From the NCBI RefSeq assembly GCF_000690905.1, contig NZ_JMCL01000114.1, positions 1-45,034 on the forward strand: a DNA stretch of 45,034 nt, read 5' to 3'. The notes below the pieces were generated by a model that saw only the letters and a program-made list of their open reading frames with translations, ran no database searches and was not told the origin of the DNA. Source of the DNA: Pseudomonas sp. Ant30-3 (GTDB lineage: Bacteria; Pseudomonadota; Gammaproteobacteria; Pseudomonadales; Pseudomonadaceae). The translations under genes and the position numbers were made by a program. Shown here piece after piece: positions 8,994-16,958 of the stretch (position 1 is its first letter; every line of letters begins with the position of its first letter).

Positions 8994-9644
8994 TTAGGCG
9001 CCAGCGGTTTGCAGCACTTGAGGGTTGGCGTGGAAAAACACATGTTCGCGGACAGGTCCGACAGCCACCTCGCCGATTTCCTCATAACCCTGACGCTTAT
9101 AGAACTCCAGATAACGAGGATTCCCCGTATCGAGCACCACACCTTGGGAATGCTCATCCACCGCGCACCAGTTATGCACCGCTTTCAACAATTGCTCGCC
9201 GAAATGCTGACCCTGAAATTGCGGGTGAATCCCCAGCAAAGGCAGCAGGTGCACCGAGTCGGACGGCACGCACGCCATCACCGCAGCGTGATATTCCAGA
9301 TAACGCCGCGTGCAGCGGAAACCAGTGCTGAGCACCATGCGCAAGCGCCACGCCCAACTCTCGGTAACGCCGAGGCGACGTTGCGGCGGCGCGATCAGGG
9401 CGATGCCGATCAAACGGTCGTTGACCAGCAGGCCGATGGCCGGCAAGTCCTGCAGGAAGTGCTGTTTGACCAGCTCACGTACCGTCGCGCGAACCCGCTG
9501 CTCGTAACCGGGGCGTTCGGCTTCAAACAGAAACGCGAACGTCGGTTCATGGCGGTAGGCCTGGTAAAGCAACGAGCGGGCTTCGCGGGAATAGCCGCTG
9601 TCGAGCATGTGGATATCGGCGATGGCAGTCGAAGTTTCGGGCAT
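8994..9644 (-). CDS. GNAT-family N-acetyltransferase
   Basis: This 216-residue protein has a GNAT fold. The acetyl-CoA-binding motif A is LLPLLGIHPQFQGQHFGEQL, where QFQGQHFG replaces the usual Q/R-x-x-G-x-G/A, and the C-terminal part ends with YLEFYKRQGYEEIGE (motif B). The frame stays open upstream to 9827, but that stretch is REP-like sequence. The ATG at 9644 is preceded by a GGGGAG ribosome-binding site and gives a normal start. It is monocistronic between tamA (65 bp downstream) and the divergent xthA. Substrate is not predictable. Confidence 0.88.
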   Translation of the reverse strand: MPETSTAIADIHMLDSGYSREARSLLYQAYRHEPTFAFLFEAERPGYEQRVRATVRELVKQHFLQDLPAIGLLVNDRLIGIALIAPPQRRLGVTESWAWRLRMVLSTGFRCTRRYLEYHAAVMACVPSDSVHLLPLLGIHPQFQGQHFGEQLLKAVHNWCAVDEHSQGVVLDTGNPRYLEFYKRQGYEEIGEVAVGPVREHVFFHANPQVLQTAGA

Positions 9645-9756
9645 AACGGTAGATCTCCCCTGGCGCAGCTCAAATGACTGCGCTCTTGTTGTACGAGCCT
9701 GTGCGGACCGGGACAGTTCCCCACAGGTATAGACCACCGCTGGATCTTCATCGACT

Positions 9757-9868
9757 GTACTGGCCTCATCGCGGGCAAGCCTTGCTCCCACAGGAATGTC
9801 AGTGTTCATAGATTTTGTGTTCGACACCCATCACTGTGGGAGCGAGCCTGCTCGCGAAGGGGCCAGTA
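9757..9868. repeat. Two REP elements in the acetyltransferase-xthA gap
   Basis: A copy near 9764-9793 (CATCGCGGGCAAGCCTTGCT then CCCACAGG) faces an inverted copy near 9836-9860 (GTGGGAGCGAGCCTGCTCGC). The divergent gap 9645-9967 otherwise holds only the ribosome-binding sites of its two flanking genes; no other gene is seen in it. Confidence 0.7.
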
Positions 9869-9967
9869 CAGGCAGCACAAATCCGCCCGAGGTAATTCCT
9901 CCCTCCCAACACTGGCCCCATTCTCACAGGTCGGCTAGCATCGCCCTTTTTCCAAGGACTGCCGACC

Positions 9968-10780
9968 ATGAAGATCGTCTCCTTCAACATCAACGGGCTG
10001 CGTGCTCGCCCGCATCAGCTGGCGGCGCTGATTGATAAGCATCAACCCGACGTGATCGGCCTGCAGGAAACCAAGGTCCACGACGACCAGTTCCCGCTGG
10101 CCGAAGTTCAGGCCCTCGGTTATCACGTGTATTTCCATGGCCAGAAAGGTCACTACGGCGTTGCGCTGATGTCGCGCAAGGAACCGCTGGCGTTGCACAA
10201 AGGCTTTGCCACCGATGAAGAAGATGCTCAGCGCCGCTTCATCTGGGGCACTTTCGCCGACGCCAACGGCGTGCCGGTGACCATCATGAACGGCTATTTC
10301 CCACAGGGCGAAAGCCGCGATCACCCGACCAAATTCCCGGCCAAGCAAAAGTTCTACGGCGACCTGCAGCAACTGTTGGAAAGCCAGTTCAGCAACGATC
10401 AACCCGTGGTGGTGATGGGTGACGTCAACATTTCTCCGGAAGACTGCGACATCGGTATTGGCGCGGACAACATGAAGCGCTGGCTGAAAACCGGCAAGTG
10501 CAGCTTCCTGCCGGAAGAGCGCGAGTGGATGGCGCGCTTGAAGAACTGGGGTCTGGTCGACAGCTTCCGCCACTTGAACCCGGACGTCGCCGACCGTTTC
10601 AGCTGGTTCGATTACCGCAGCCGCGGTTTTGAAGATGAGCCCAAGCGTGGCCTGCGCATTGATGTGATCATGGCCTCCCACGGCCTGCTGCCGCGGGTCA
10701 AGGATGCCGGTGTCGATTATGAGTTGCGCGGCATGGAAAAACCTTCGGACCATGCGCCGATCTGGCTTGAGTTGAGCTGA
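9968..10780 (+). CDS. xthA: Exodeoxyribonuclease III
   Basis: This 270-residue enzyme is the AP endonuclease / 3'-5' exonuclease of base-excision repair. It has the family metal and catalytic residues: N7 in SFNINGLRAR, E34 in GLQETKVHD, the GDVNISPEDCDIG active-site loop and the C-terminal SDHAPIWLE with D261-H262. Length and residue spacing match E. coli exonuclease III (268 residues). AAGGA precedes the ATG by a good spacing. A strong hairpin terminator follows directly, so it is monocistronic. Confidence 0.96.
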   Translation: MKIVSFNINGLRARPHQLAALIDKHQPDVIGLQETKVHDDQFPLAEVQALGYHVYFHGQKGHYGVALMSRKEPLALHKGFATDEEDAQRRFIWGTFADANGVPVTIMNGYFPQGESRDHPTKFPAKQKFYGDLQQLLESQFSNDQPVVVMGDVNISPEDCDIGIGADNMKRWLKTGKCSFLPEEREWMARLKNWGLVDSFRHLNPDVADRFSWFDYRSRGFEDEPKRGLRIDVIMASHGLLPRVKDAGVDYELRGMEKPSDHAPIWLELS

Positions 10781-10786
10781 ACAAGC

Positions 10787-10816
10787 AAAAGATCGTCCGA
10801 ACGGGGACGATCTTTT
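10787..10816 (+). terminator. Rho-independent terminator after xthA
   Basis: AAAAGATCGTCC (10787-10798) pairs with GGACGATCTTTT (10805-10816), leaving a 6-base loop. The A-tract/T-tract ends make it potentially bidirectional. It starts 6 bp after the xthA stop. Confidence 0.85.
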
Positions 10817-10819
10817 GAT

Positions 10820-10848
10820 CTGTCATCTTTCCGACATCTCTCTGACTT
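10820..10848 (+). promoter_or_regulatory. Pho box (PhoB binding site), three direct repeats
   Basis: Three 7-base repeats with exact 11-base period are visible: CTGTCAT (10820-10826), CCGACAT (10831-10837) and CTGACTT (10842-10848), separated by CTTT and CTCT. The known PhoB consensus is CTGTCAT direct repeats with 4-base A/T-rich spacers. The site lies 38 bp upstream of a phosphate-binding-like gene, which strengthens the call. Confidence 0.8.
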
Positions 10849-10886
10849 AATCTCCCCGCACTTTCCTGGCTTGATAAGGTGCCGGC

Positions 10887-12227
10887 ATGACCCTGCGCGT
10901 GTTTTTCCTGTGGTTGCTCTGCGCAGGCCTGCCCTCGACGGCATTCGCCGCCGATTTACCGATCACCCATCAAGGCGTCGTGCTGCGCATTCAGGGCTCC
11001 AACACCATCGGCGCGGCACTCGGCCCGGCGCTGGTCGAAGGCCTGATGCGCGAGCAAGGTTTGCTCAAGGTGCGTCGCGAGGTGTCGGATCAGGCCAACG
11101 AATTGCGCGTGGTCGGTCAAACCGCCGAGGGTCAACGCGCTGTCGTGCAAATCGCCGCCCACGGTTCCAGCACCGGTTTCACCGCGCTGAAAAATGCCAC
11201 TGCCGATCTCGCCGCCTCCTCGCGACCTGTCAAGGACAGCGAGATCGCGGCGCTGCAATCCCTCGGCGATCTGAAATCTGCGGGCGCCGAGCAAGTCATC
11301 GCCATTGATGGCCTGGCGATCATCCTCCATCCGCAAAACCCGCTCACTCAACTGGACACCGAGCAACTGGCGCGGATTTTCAGTGGCGAGGCGAGAACCT
11401 GGGAAGACGTCGGCGGCAGCGGCGGGACGATTCACGTGTACGCACGGGATGACCAGTCAGGGACGTTCGACACGTTCAAGGAAATTGTCCTCAGCCGCCG
11501 CGGGAAAACCCTGAGTGATGCTGCAAGGCGTTTCGAATCCAGCGAGCAATTATCCGATGCGGTCAGTCGCGATCCGCAAGGCATCGGCTTCATCGGCCTG
11601 CCTTATGTGCGCCAGGCCAAAGCTTTGGCGATCACTGACGGTCGCTCCCAGGCGATGTTGCCGCACAGCAGCCTCATCGCCACAGAAGATTATCCGCTGT
11701 CGAGGCGCCTGTTCCTGTATCTGCCGCCGCGTGGCGACAATCCTTGGGCTCAGGCGCTGGTGGCCTTTGCCCAGAGCAGCGAGGGCCAGGCCATCGTTGC
11801 CGCCAATGGTTTTATCGCGCAGACCGTGCAGGCCATGAGCGTCACCCCCAACGCGTTGATGCCCGAGGCCTATCAGGCGCTCAGCCGACACGCACAGCGT
11901 TTAACGGTGAATTTCCGGTTCGAGGAAGGCAGCGCAACGCTGGACAACAAGGCGCGTCAGGATTTGTCGCGGGTGTTCGACTACCTGAAACAGCACGACA
12001 AGACCGATCGGCGAGTAACATTGGTAGGCTTCGGCGATGCCAAAAGCGACCCGGCGCGGGCCGATCTGCTGTCCAAATTACGCGCGATGGCAGTACGTAG
12101 GGAGCTGGTAAAAAGCGGCGTGGTATTCCGCGAGATTCGCGGGTTTGGCGCCGAGATGCCAGTGGCGACAAACAACGCGGATGACGGCCGGATCAAGAAT
12201 CGGCGCGTCGAAGTCTGGGTGTACTGA
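10887..12227 (+). CDS. PstS-like substrate-binding domain fused to an OmpA-like domain
   Basis: This 446-residue exported protein has a signal peptide ending at AFA (about residue 21). A PBP-like phosphate-binding domain follows (about 30-300): GSNTIGAALGPALVEGL near the start, DDQSGTFDTF in the middle and FIGLPYVRQAKAL later, all PstS hallmarks. The C-terminal OmpA/MotB-like domain (about 335-446) has NFRFEEGSATLDNKARQDL and the peptidoglycan-binding NADDGRIKNRRVEVWVY ending. It could hold a phosphate-binding module against the cell wall. The upstream Pho box points to induction on phosphate starvation. An AAGGTG site precedes the ATG. The exact ligand is inferred. Confidence 0.88.
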   Translation: MTLRVFFLWLLCAGLPSTAFAADLPITHQGVVLRIQGSNTIGAALGPALVEGLMREQGLLKVRREVSDQANELRVVGQTAEGQRAVVQIAAHGSSTGFTALKNATADLAASSRPVKDSEIAALQSLGDLKSAGAEQVIAIDGLAIILHPQNPLTQLDTEQLARIFSGEARTWEDVGGSGGTIHVYARDDQSGTFDTFKEIVLSRRGKTLSDAARRFESSEQLSDAVSRDPQGIGFIGLPYVRQAKALAITDGRSQAMLPHSSLIATEDYPLSRRLFLYLPPRGDNPWAQALVAFAQSSEGQAIVAANGFIAQTVQAMSVTPNALMPEAYQALSRHAQRLTVNFRFEEGSATLDNKARQDLSRVFDYLKQHDKTDRRVTLVGFGDAKSDPARADLLSKLRAMAVRRELVKSGVVFREIRGFGAEMPVATNNADDGRIKNRRVEVWVY

Positions 12228-12229
12228 AT

Positions 12230-12410
12230 CTGTAGCAGCTGTCGAGCCTGCGAGGCTGCGTCTGTAGCAGCTGCCGAGCTTGCGAGGCTGCGTCCGGCGG
12301 CGCAGCCGTCGTAACTTCGGACTACCCGGTCTGTCAGGCAAACCGCGTGCTCAGATTTTACGACGGCTTCGCCGCCGGACGCAGCCTCGCAGGCTCGACA
12401 GCTGCTACAA
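12230..12410. repeat. Large REP/BIME palindrome
   Basis: The unit CTGTAGCAGCTGTCGAGCCT and its GCGAGGCTGCGT continuation occurs at about 12230-12261 and again from 12262. The second copy then extends through CCGGCGGCGCAGCCGTCGTAA. Its inverse follows at 12358-12409, giving imperfect arms of about 52 bases (12263-12314 versus 12358-12409) around a 43-base centre. It lies between the convergent OmpA-fusion and ankyrin genes and could act as a bidirectional transcription barrier. Confidence 0.8.
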
Positions 12411-12418
12411 GTGTCGAA

Positions 12419-12937
12419 TCAGGCCAGCAGCTTTTCCAGCTGGGCGGTGGTGTCGACTGCGCCCATGGTTTTTGCGGCGTCCAGCGCGGAGGCGCCGTTG
12501 GTGTCCTTGGCCTTGGGATCGGCACCCTTGCTGATCAGGTAGTCAACGATCTCGACGCGGTTGAACATCGCCGCCATCATCAGCGGAGTGCGACCATCGA
12601 AAGACGAGCCTTGCACCTGCGCACCAGCTTCGACCAACGCCGTGACGGTCGCCAGGTCACCCTTGAACGCGGCGCCGGCAATCGGGCTTTGACCGTTGTC
12701 GTTGCGGATCTCCGGGTCGGCCTTGTGTTCCAGCAGCACTTTTACGGTTTCGACATGGCCGTGGTACGCGGCCAGCATCAGCAAGGTGTCGCCCTTATGG
12801 TTGCGCAAGTTCGGCGGCAAGCCTTTGCTGAGCAGCGCAGCCATCATGGCCGCATCGCCCTCACGCGCCTTGTTGAATACCTGCTCGGCAAATTCAGCGG
12901 CTTCTTCGGGGGTCATCTGGCGGCTTTGTTCTGACAT
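12419..12937 (-). CDS. Ankyrin-repeat protein
   Basis: This 172-residue protein is almost entirely ankyrin repeats: about four copies with the G-x-TPLMMAA / GDTLLMLAAYHGHVETVKVL pattern (about residues 45-165), after a Q/E-rich N-terminal helix. No signal peptide is visible, so it is probably cytoplasmic and mediates protein contacts. A TTG start six codons upstream is possible, but the ATG at 12937 has GGAG at proper distance. It lies downstream of the acyl-CoA synthetase gene with a hairpin between. Its partner is unknown. Confidence 0.88.
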   Translation of the reverse strand: MSEQSRQMTPEEAAEFAEQVFNKAREGDAAMMAALLSKGLPPNLRNHKGDTLLMLAAYHGHVETVKVLLEHKADPEIRNDNGQSPIAGAAFKGDLATVTALVEAGAQVQGSSFDGRTPLMMAAMFNRVEIVDYLISKGADPKAKDTNGASALDAAKTMGAVDTTAQLEKLLA

Positions 12938-12962
12938 CGGGGGCTCCACTTTCAATTATTCG

Positions 12963-13000
12963 CAAAACCGACAGTGTCCCGAGGGCTCCCGGGACTGTCA
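12963..13000 (-). terminator. Hairpin terminator after the acyl-CoA synthetase gene
   Basis: On the minus strand a long imperfect stem (12999-12970; GACAGTCCCGGG pairing with CCCGGGACACTGTC-type bases, one bulge) is followed by GGTTTTGCG. On the plus strand the same hairpin is followed by CTTCTTTTTT, so it may work in both directions. Confidence 0.65.
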
Positions 13001-13033
13001 CTTCTTTTTTCTGACGGATCGCGATAGCGACAT

Positions 13034-14869
13034 TCAATAGCGGTACTGACCATCGCTGATCTGCGCCGCCAATGGCTTGGTCACCTGCACATAGGTGTCG
13101 GTTCCCGGAAGCCATGCATAGACCGGATCGTCGCCGGTCTTGTCCGGGTCGAACGCCTCATCCTTGAGCCGGGTCTTCTGGTATTTGAACGTCCCGGTGG
13201 TTTCCATTTTCACTTTCACCCGCAAGAACAACGGCACAGCATACGCCGGCAACTGCTCGCGGACGAAGGCCAGCAACTCCGTAAAATCCAGGGTCGCCAA
13301 TGATTCGGCAGGTGTAATGGCCGCCATCCCTGCACGTCCATTGGTGTTGCAGATCTCCACCCCGTAGGCCACGGCTTCGGAGATATTGGGATGCAGCAGG
13401 AGGATGTTCTCGACTTCGGTGGTCGAGACGTTTTCGCCTTTCCAGCGGAAGGTATCGCCAAGACGATCAACAAATTGTGCGTGACCGAAACCGATGTTGC
13501 GCAGCAAGTCACCGGTATTGAAGTATCGATCGCCTTTGGCAAACACATCGTGCAGTACGACTTTCTCGGTTTTCCGCGGATCGGTGTAACCGTCCAGCGG
13601 CGCTTTGTCGTCGATTCGCGCGAGCAACAACCCCTGCTCGCCTTTGCTCACTTTGCGCATGAAGCCGTCGGCCTGACGGATTGGCGCGCCACTGTCGTGG
13701 TCGTACGCTGCCAGCTCCCAAGCCATCAGGGAAAATCCAACGGTGTTGTCGAAGTTGAGCACGTTGGTGAAACCGATGTTGCCGTCGCTGGCGGCATACA
13801 GCTCGCAGATGTGCTGCACGCCGAAGCGCGTCTTGAAGGCATCCCATGCGCCGGGGCGCAGGCCATTGCCGATCATTTTGGTCACGCCGTGCTCGCGGTC
13901 ATGCCTGCCGGGCGGCTGATCGACGAGGTAGCGACACAGTTCACCGACATAACCGAGGGTGGTGGCGCGGTACTGGCGTACGTCGCTCCAGAACTGACTG
14001 GCGCTGAATTTGCGGCGGATTGCAAACCCGGAAGCGCCACTGATTGCCGATCCCCAGCACACGCAGAGTCCGGTGGCGTGGTACAGCGGCAAGGTGCAAT
14101 AGACGACGTCGTCAGGCTGCATATCCAGCGCGATCATGCCGAAGCTCGCGGAGCTGCGCATCCAGCGGCCGTGCTTGAACACCCCGGCCTTGGGCAACCC
14201 GGTCGTGCCCGAGGTGTAAATGTAAAAACACGGATCGTCGAAAAAAACCTGCGCACTGCTGAGCGGATTGTCCGTACAACAATCGACGGACGCGCTCATC
14301 AGGTTGACGAAGCCATCGGGCGCAATGCCCGGCTGGCGGTCGGTGGGCTGATCCGCGACGTACCAGGTTCGCGCAGCCTCGATCGCCACTCGCTCGCGGA
14401 CGGCGGAAAACGCCGGCAGCAGTTCTTCGCCGACAATGATCGCCGCCGGCGCTACCAGATTCAGACTGTGAACCAGCGGATCGCGGGATTGCGATGTATT
14501 AAGCAATGCGCTGATCGCCCCGGTCTTGGCCAACGCGAGAATCGTCACCAGCAGCTCGGGGCGGTTTTCGATGAATACCGCCACCACATCACCTTTGCGA
14601 ATACCTTGCGCGATCAGGTGATGAGCGATGCGATTGGCCCACTGATTGACTTGCGAGTAGGTCAGCGCCCTGTCGTCTTGCAACAACGCCGGGCCTTCGG
14701 GATTGCGCAAGGTGGCTTGTTCAAAGCTCCAGCCCAGACCACACACTTGGGTCGGATCCGTAACATTGGCAGCTTTCATGCCCTTGACCACGCGCGGAAT
14801 GGCCTGGGCGATGGCGGGCAGCTTGCGGAGCATCATGCTCCAGGTAATGAGGTCTGACGTGCGACTCAT
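13034..14869 (-). CDS. Long-chain acyl-CoA synthetase, FATP/FadD6 type
   Basis: This 611-residue AMP-forming ligase activates fatty acids to acyl-CoA. The ATP-binding P-loop is YIYTSGTTGLPKAGVFKHGR (about residues 214-233). Later motifs are ELYAASDGNIGF and YFNTGDLLRNIGFGHAQFVD, then DRLGDTFRWKGENVSTTEVE in the hinge. This pattern and the N-terminal extension before the ANC domain match the very-long-chain/FATP branch rather than classical FadD. It is transcribed toward the ankyrin gene, with a hairpin in between. The chain length used cannot be decided from sequence. Confidence 0.88.
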   Translation of the reverse strand: MSRTSDLITWSMMLRKLPAIAQAIPRVVKGMKAANVTDPTQVCGLGWSFEQATLRNPEGPALLQDDRALTYSQVNQWANRIAHHLIAQGIRKGDVVAVFIENRPELLVTILALAKTGAISALLNTSQSRDPLVHSLNLVAPAAIIVGEELLPAFSAVRERVAIEAARTWYVADQPTDRQPGIAPDGFVNLMSASVDCCTDNPLSSAQVFFDDPCFYIYTSGTTGLPKAGVFKHGRWMRSSASFGMIALDMQPDDVVYCTLPLYHATGLCVCWGSAISGASGFAIRRKFSASQFWSDVRQYRATTLGYVGELCRYLVDQPPGRHDREHGVTKMIGNGLRPGAWDAFKTRFGVQHICELYAASDGNIGFTNVLNFDNTVGFSLMAWELAAYDHDSGAPIRQADGFMRKVSKGEQGLLLARIDDKAPLDGYTDPRKTEKVVLHDVFAKGDRYFNTGDLLRNIGFGHAQFVDRLGDTFRWKGENVSTTEVENILLLHPNISEAVAYGVEICNTNGRAGMAAITPAESLATLDFTELLAFVREQLPAYAVPLFLRVKVKMETTGTFKYQKTRLKDEAFDPDKTGDDPVYAWLPGTDTYVQVTKPLAAQISDGQYRY

Positions 14870-15203
14870 GGTTGCTCCCGTTGGATCTTCTTATTGTCGG
14901 GCGGCATTGGCTTGACCCCGAAAATACGTCAGCGCTTTGGAAGGTGTACACGCGGTTTTTGCAATGTTTTGTATCCGAAGGTGGTCGCGAGTGTCTGTGG
15001 TGGATTTGGTTCCGTGGGAGCGGTGCACATCTCTCAAAATGCAGGATGCACGATGGCCGTTCATGCAGATTGCACGAAGGTGAAAATTGATCAAAATTTT
15101 AAGCTATTGATTTAAAAGAATAATTTTAAAGCTCCATGACTGGCACAAAGGCTGCAACTACCTCTACATGCTTGCCAATCATGTATAAACGGAGCCGAAA
15201 GAC
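14870..15203. other. Divergent intergenic region, AT-rich on its right side
   Basis: No gene is supported here. The right half (about 15085-15135) is clearly AT-rich and holds an imperfect direct repeat, AATTTTAAGCT at 15095-15105 and AATTTTAAAGCT at 15122-15133. It presumably contains the promoters of the acyl-CoA synthetase and DUF3509 genes, but no convincing -35/-10 pair could be chosen. GGAG of the DUF3509 ribosome-binding site is at 15191-15194. Confidence 0.5.
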
Positions 15204-15482
15204 ATGAGCCTGATTCAAGAAAAATTTTCGTCCCTCTTCTCCAACTTCGACGTGAACACCCAGCCTCGTCCTGACGGTGGCATTCTGCTGACACTGCGCA
15301 GCACCGAAGGCCGCGTGTTCAAGCGCTCGATTTCCTACCAGCAATTACACGCTGGCGACCAACTGTCGTGGGTAATCAGCGCGATCCGTCGTGATCTGGC
15401 CGAACAAGCAAGCGAACTGCCGCAAATTTCGATGCTGCAGAGCCAGCAACGTTTCGCACTGCCGACGTATCACTCGCTGTAA
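15204..15482 (+). CDS. DUF3509 domain-containing protein
   Basis: This small 92-residue protein matches the Pseudomonas DUF3509 family (MSLIQEKFSSLFSNF start, Q-PRPDGGILLTLR and VFKRSISYQQLHAGDQLSWV). No signal peptide, membrane segment or catalytic motif is visible, and the function is unknown. GGAG lies 9 bases before the ATG. The upstream sequence is unusually AT-rich and a strong terminator follows, so it is an independently expressed single gene. Confidence 0.88.
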   Translation: MSLIQEKFSSLFSNFDVNTQPRPDGGILLTLRSTEGRVFKRSISYQQLHAGDQLSWVISAIRRDLAEQASELPQISMLQSQQRFALPTYHSL

Positions 15483-15518
15483 ATACTGCGCTCTAAAGAT
15501 AAAGAGCCGTAAACAGAC

Positions 15519-15556
15519 AGGCCGTGAAAGCTTTCGCTTCACGGCCTGAGTTGTTT
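15519..15556 (+). terminator. Rho-independent terminator after DUF3509 gene
   Basis: CAGGCCGT pairs with ACGGCCTG around an AAGC/GCTT inner stem, followed by GAGTTGTTTTT. It lies about 37 bp after the stop codon. Confidence 0.8.
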
Positions 15557-15579
15557 TTGCAGATCCCGAACATGCTTTT

Positions 15580-15678
15580 GTAAGAGCAAGCTTGCTCGCG
15601 GTGGCGGTGGCGGTGGGTCAGTCAGCTGAATTGTCGGATGAAATGGCGCATCGCGAGCAGGCTCGCTCCCACAGGTTT
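15580..15678. repeat. Inverted REP pair
   Basis: GTAAGAGCAAGCTTGCTCGC (15580-15599) faces CGCGAGCAGGCTCGCTCCCA (about 15652-15671). The pair lies in the convergent gap between the DUF3509 gene and mtnC, and nothing else is seen there. Confidence 0.75.
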
Positions 15679-15691
15679 TTGGCTTCAGCGA

Positions 15692-16375
15692 TTAGAACAT
15701 GGACGGATCGATTCGCGCGAAACTCTCCACGGTCACATGGCCGGCCAGTTCCCCTCCTTCACGAGCCAGACCGCAGGTCGCCATTCCTGCCAGCCGCGCA
15801 GCCTCCAGCTCTTCGACGATATCCGACAAAAACAGAATCTGCGAAGCGTCCAGGCCGATCGCCTCAGTGATGCGTACGTACGACTGCGCTTCGCGCTTGG
15901 GTCCGGAGGTGGTGTCGAAGTATCCGCTGAACAGCGGCGACAAATCCCCTGCTTCCGAGCAACCGAAAATCAGTTTTTGTGCCTGAATCGAGCCCGAGGA
16001 ATAGACGTAAATGGCGTACCCCGTCTGATGCCAACGCTTCAGCGCGTCGACCGCATCCGGGTAAACATGGCCCTTCAATTCACCGGCCTGATAGCCCTGC
16101 TCCCAAACCATGCCCTGCAACGCTTTTAACGGTGTCGCCTTGCGGTCTTCGGCGATCCATCCCAGAAGAATCTCCAGCACCCGCTCGACGTCAGCGTCCG
16201 GTTCACTACTGTCCCGGCGCACTGCGTCCAGTTGCTCGGCCACATCGCCACGGTCGGCATGCTCGCGAACGAACGCCGGCAGATGACTCGCGGCATAAGG
16301 AAACAGTACGTCGAAGACAAAACTCACGGCACTGGTGGTGCCTTCAATATCGGTCAGAATCGCTTTGATCGGCAT
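15692..16375 (-). CDS. mtnC: Enolase-phosphatase E1 (acireductone synthase)
   Basis: This 227-residue HAD-superfamily enzyme converts 2,3-diketo-5-methylthiopentyl-1-phosphate to acireductone in methionine salvage. The nucleophile motif is ILTDIEGTTSAVSFV (D9, E11), the second HAD motif is VYSSGSIQAQKLIF, and the C-terminal acidic motif is ILFLSDIVEELEAA. The frame is open 12 codons further upstream, but the ATG at 16375 starts exactly where the family does and lies 4 bp after mtnD. It is the last gene of the aroC-MFS-mtnB-mtnD-mtnC run; a REP pair follows it. Confidence 0.95.
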   Translation of the reverse strand: MPIKAILTDIEGTTSAVSFVFDVLFPYAASHLPAFVREHADRGDVAEQLDAVRRDSSEPDADVERVLEILLGWIAEDRKATPLKALQGMVWEQGYQAGELKGHVYPDAVDALKRWHQTGYAIYVYSSGSIQAQKLIFGCSEAGDLSPLFSGYFDTTSGPKREAQSYVRITEAIGLDASQILFLSDIVEELEAARLAGMATCGLAREGGELAGHVTVESFARIDPSMF

Positions 16376-16379
16376 GGGT

Positions 16380-16925
16380 TCAGTCCTCAAGACGCGGGAA
16401 GCGGCCGGCAATGTCTTCGCCGGTGAAATTGGCGACCCAGCCGTCTGGATTGTTGAACAGGCGGATCGCGATGAAATGCGGGTGCTCGCCCATGTCGAAC
16501 CAGTGCGGCGTCCCGGCCGGAACCGAAATCAGGTCGTTCTTTTCGCAGAGCACCGCGTACACGTAATCATCGATGTGCAGGGTGAACAGCCCACGACCGG
16601 CGACGAAAAATCTTACTTCGTCTTCGCCATGGCGGTGTTCTTCGAGGAACTTGGCGCGCAGCTCGGCCTTTTGCGGGTGATCGCTGTTCAGGCTGATGAC
16701 GTCGACGGTGACGTAGCCACGCTCCGTCATCAATTTATCGATCTGCTGCCGATACGCGGCGATCACTTCTTCCTGGCTGGCCCCCGGCTGAATTTTCGCC
16801 GCCGCTTGCCAGCGATCGAAACGCACGCCCTGCTCGGCCAGGGTCGAGGCGATGTCATCGAAATGGGTCAGCACCTTGTTGGGCAGTTCGGGGCTGCTGA
16901 CGTGGTAAACGGACAGGCTGCTCAT
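16380..16925 (-). CDS. mtnD: Acireductone dioxygenase
   Basis: This 181-residue cupin metalloenzyme cleaves acireductone to 2-keto-4-methylthiobutyrate and formate (Fe form). Metal ligands H97, H99 and E103 lie in EEHRHGEDEVRFFV and H141 in VPAGTPHWFDMG, matching the H-x-H-x3-E...H pattern of the family. A GAGGAG ribosome-binding site precedes the ATG. It lies 33 bp after mtnB and 4 bp before mtnC. Confidence 0.96.
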   Translation of the reverse strand: MSSLSVYHVSSPELPNKVLTHFDDIASTLAEQGVRFDRWQAAAKIQPGASQEEVIAAYRQQIDKLMTERGYVTVDVISLNSDHPQKAELRAKFLEEHRHGEDEVRFFVAGRGLFTLHIDDYVYAVLCEKNDLISVPAGTPHWFDMGEHPHFIAIRLFNNPDGWVANFTGEDIAGRFPRLED

Positions 16926-16958
16926 CAGGGCAACTCCTCAAAGGTTCAGGCTTACGGT

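Noticed and set aside
9645..9827. N-terminal extension of the GNAT acetyltransferase
   Set aside because: The extension is translated REP sequence, and a strong GGGGAG site precedes the ATG at 9644.
13391..14857. Plus-strand open frame of 488 codons
   Set aside because: Antisense to the acyl-CoA synthetase, which has clear catalytic motifs; no family resemblance in the plus-strand product.
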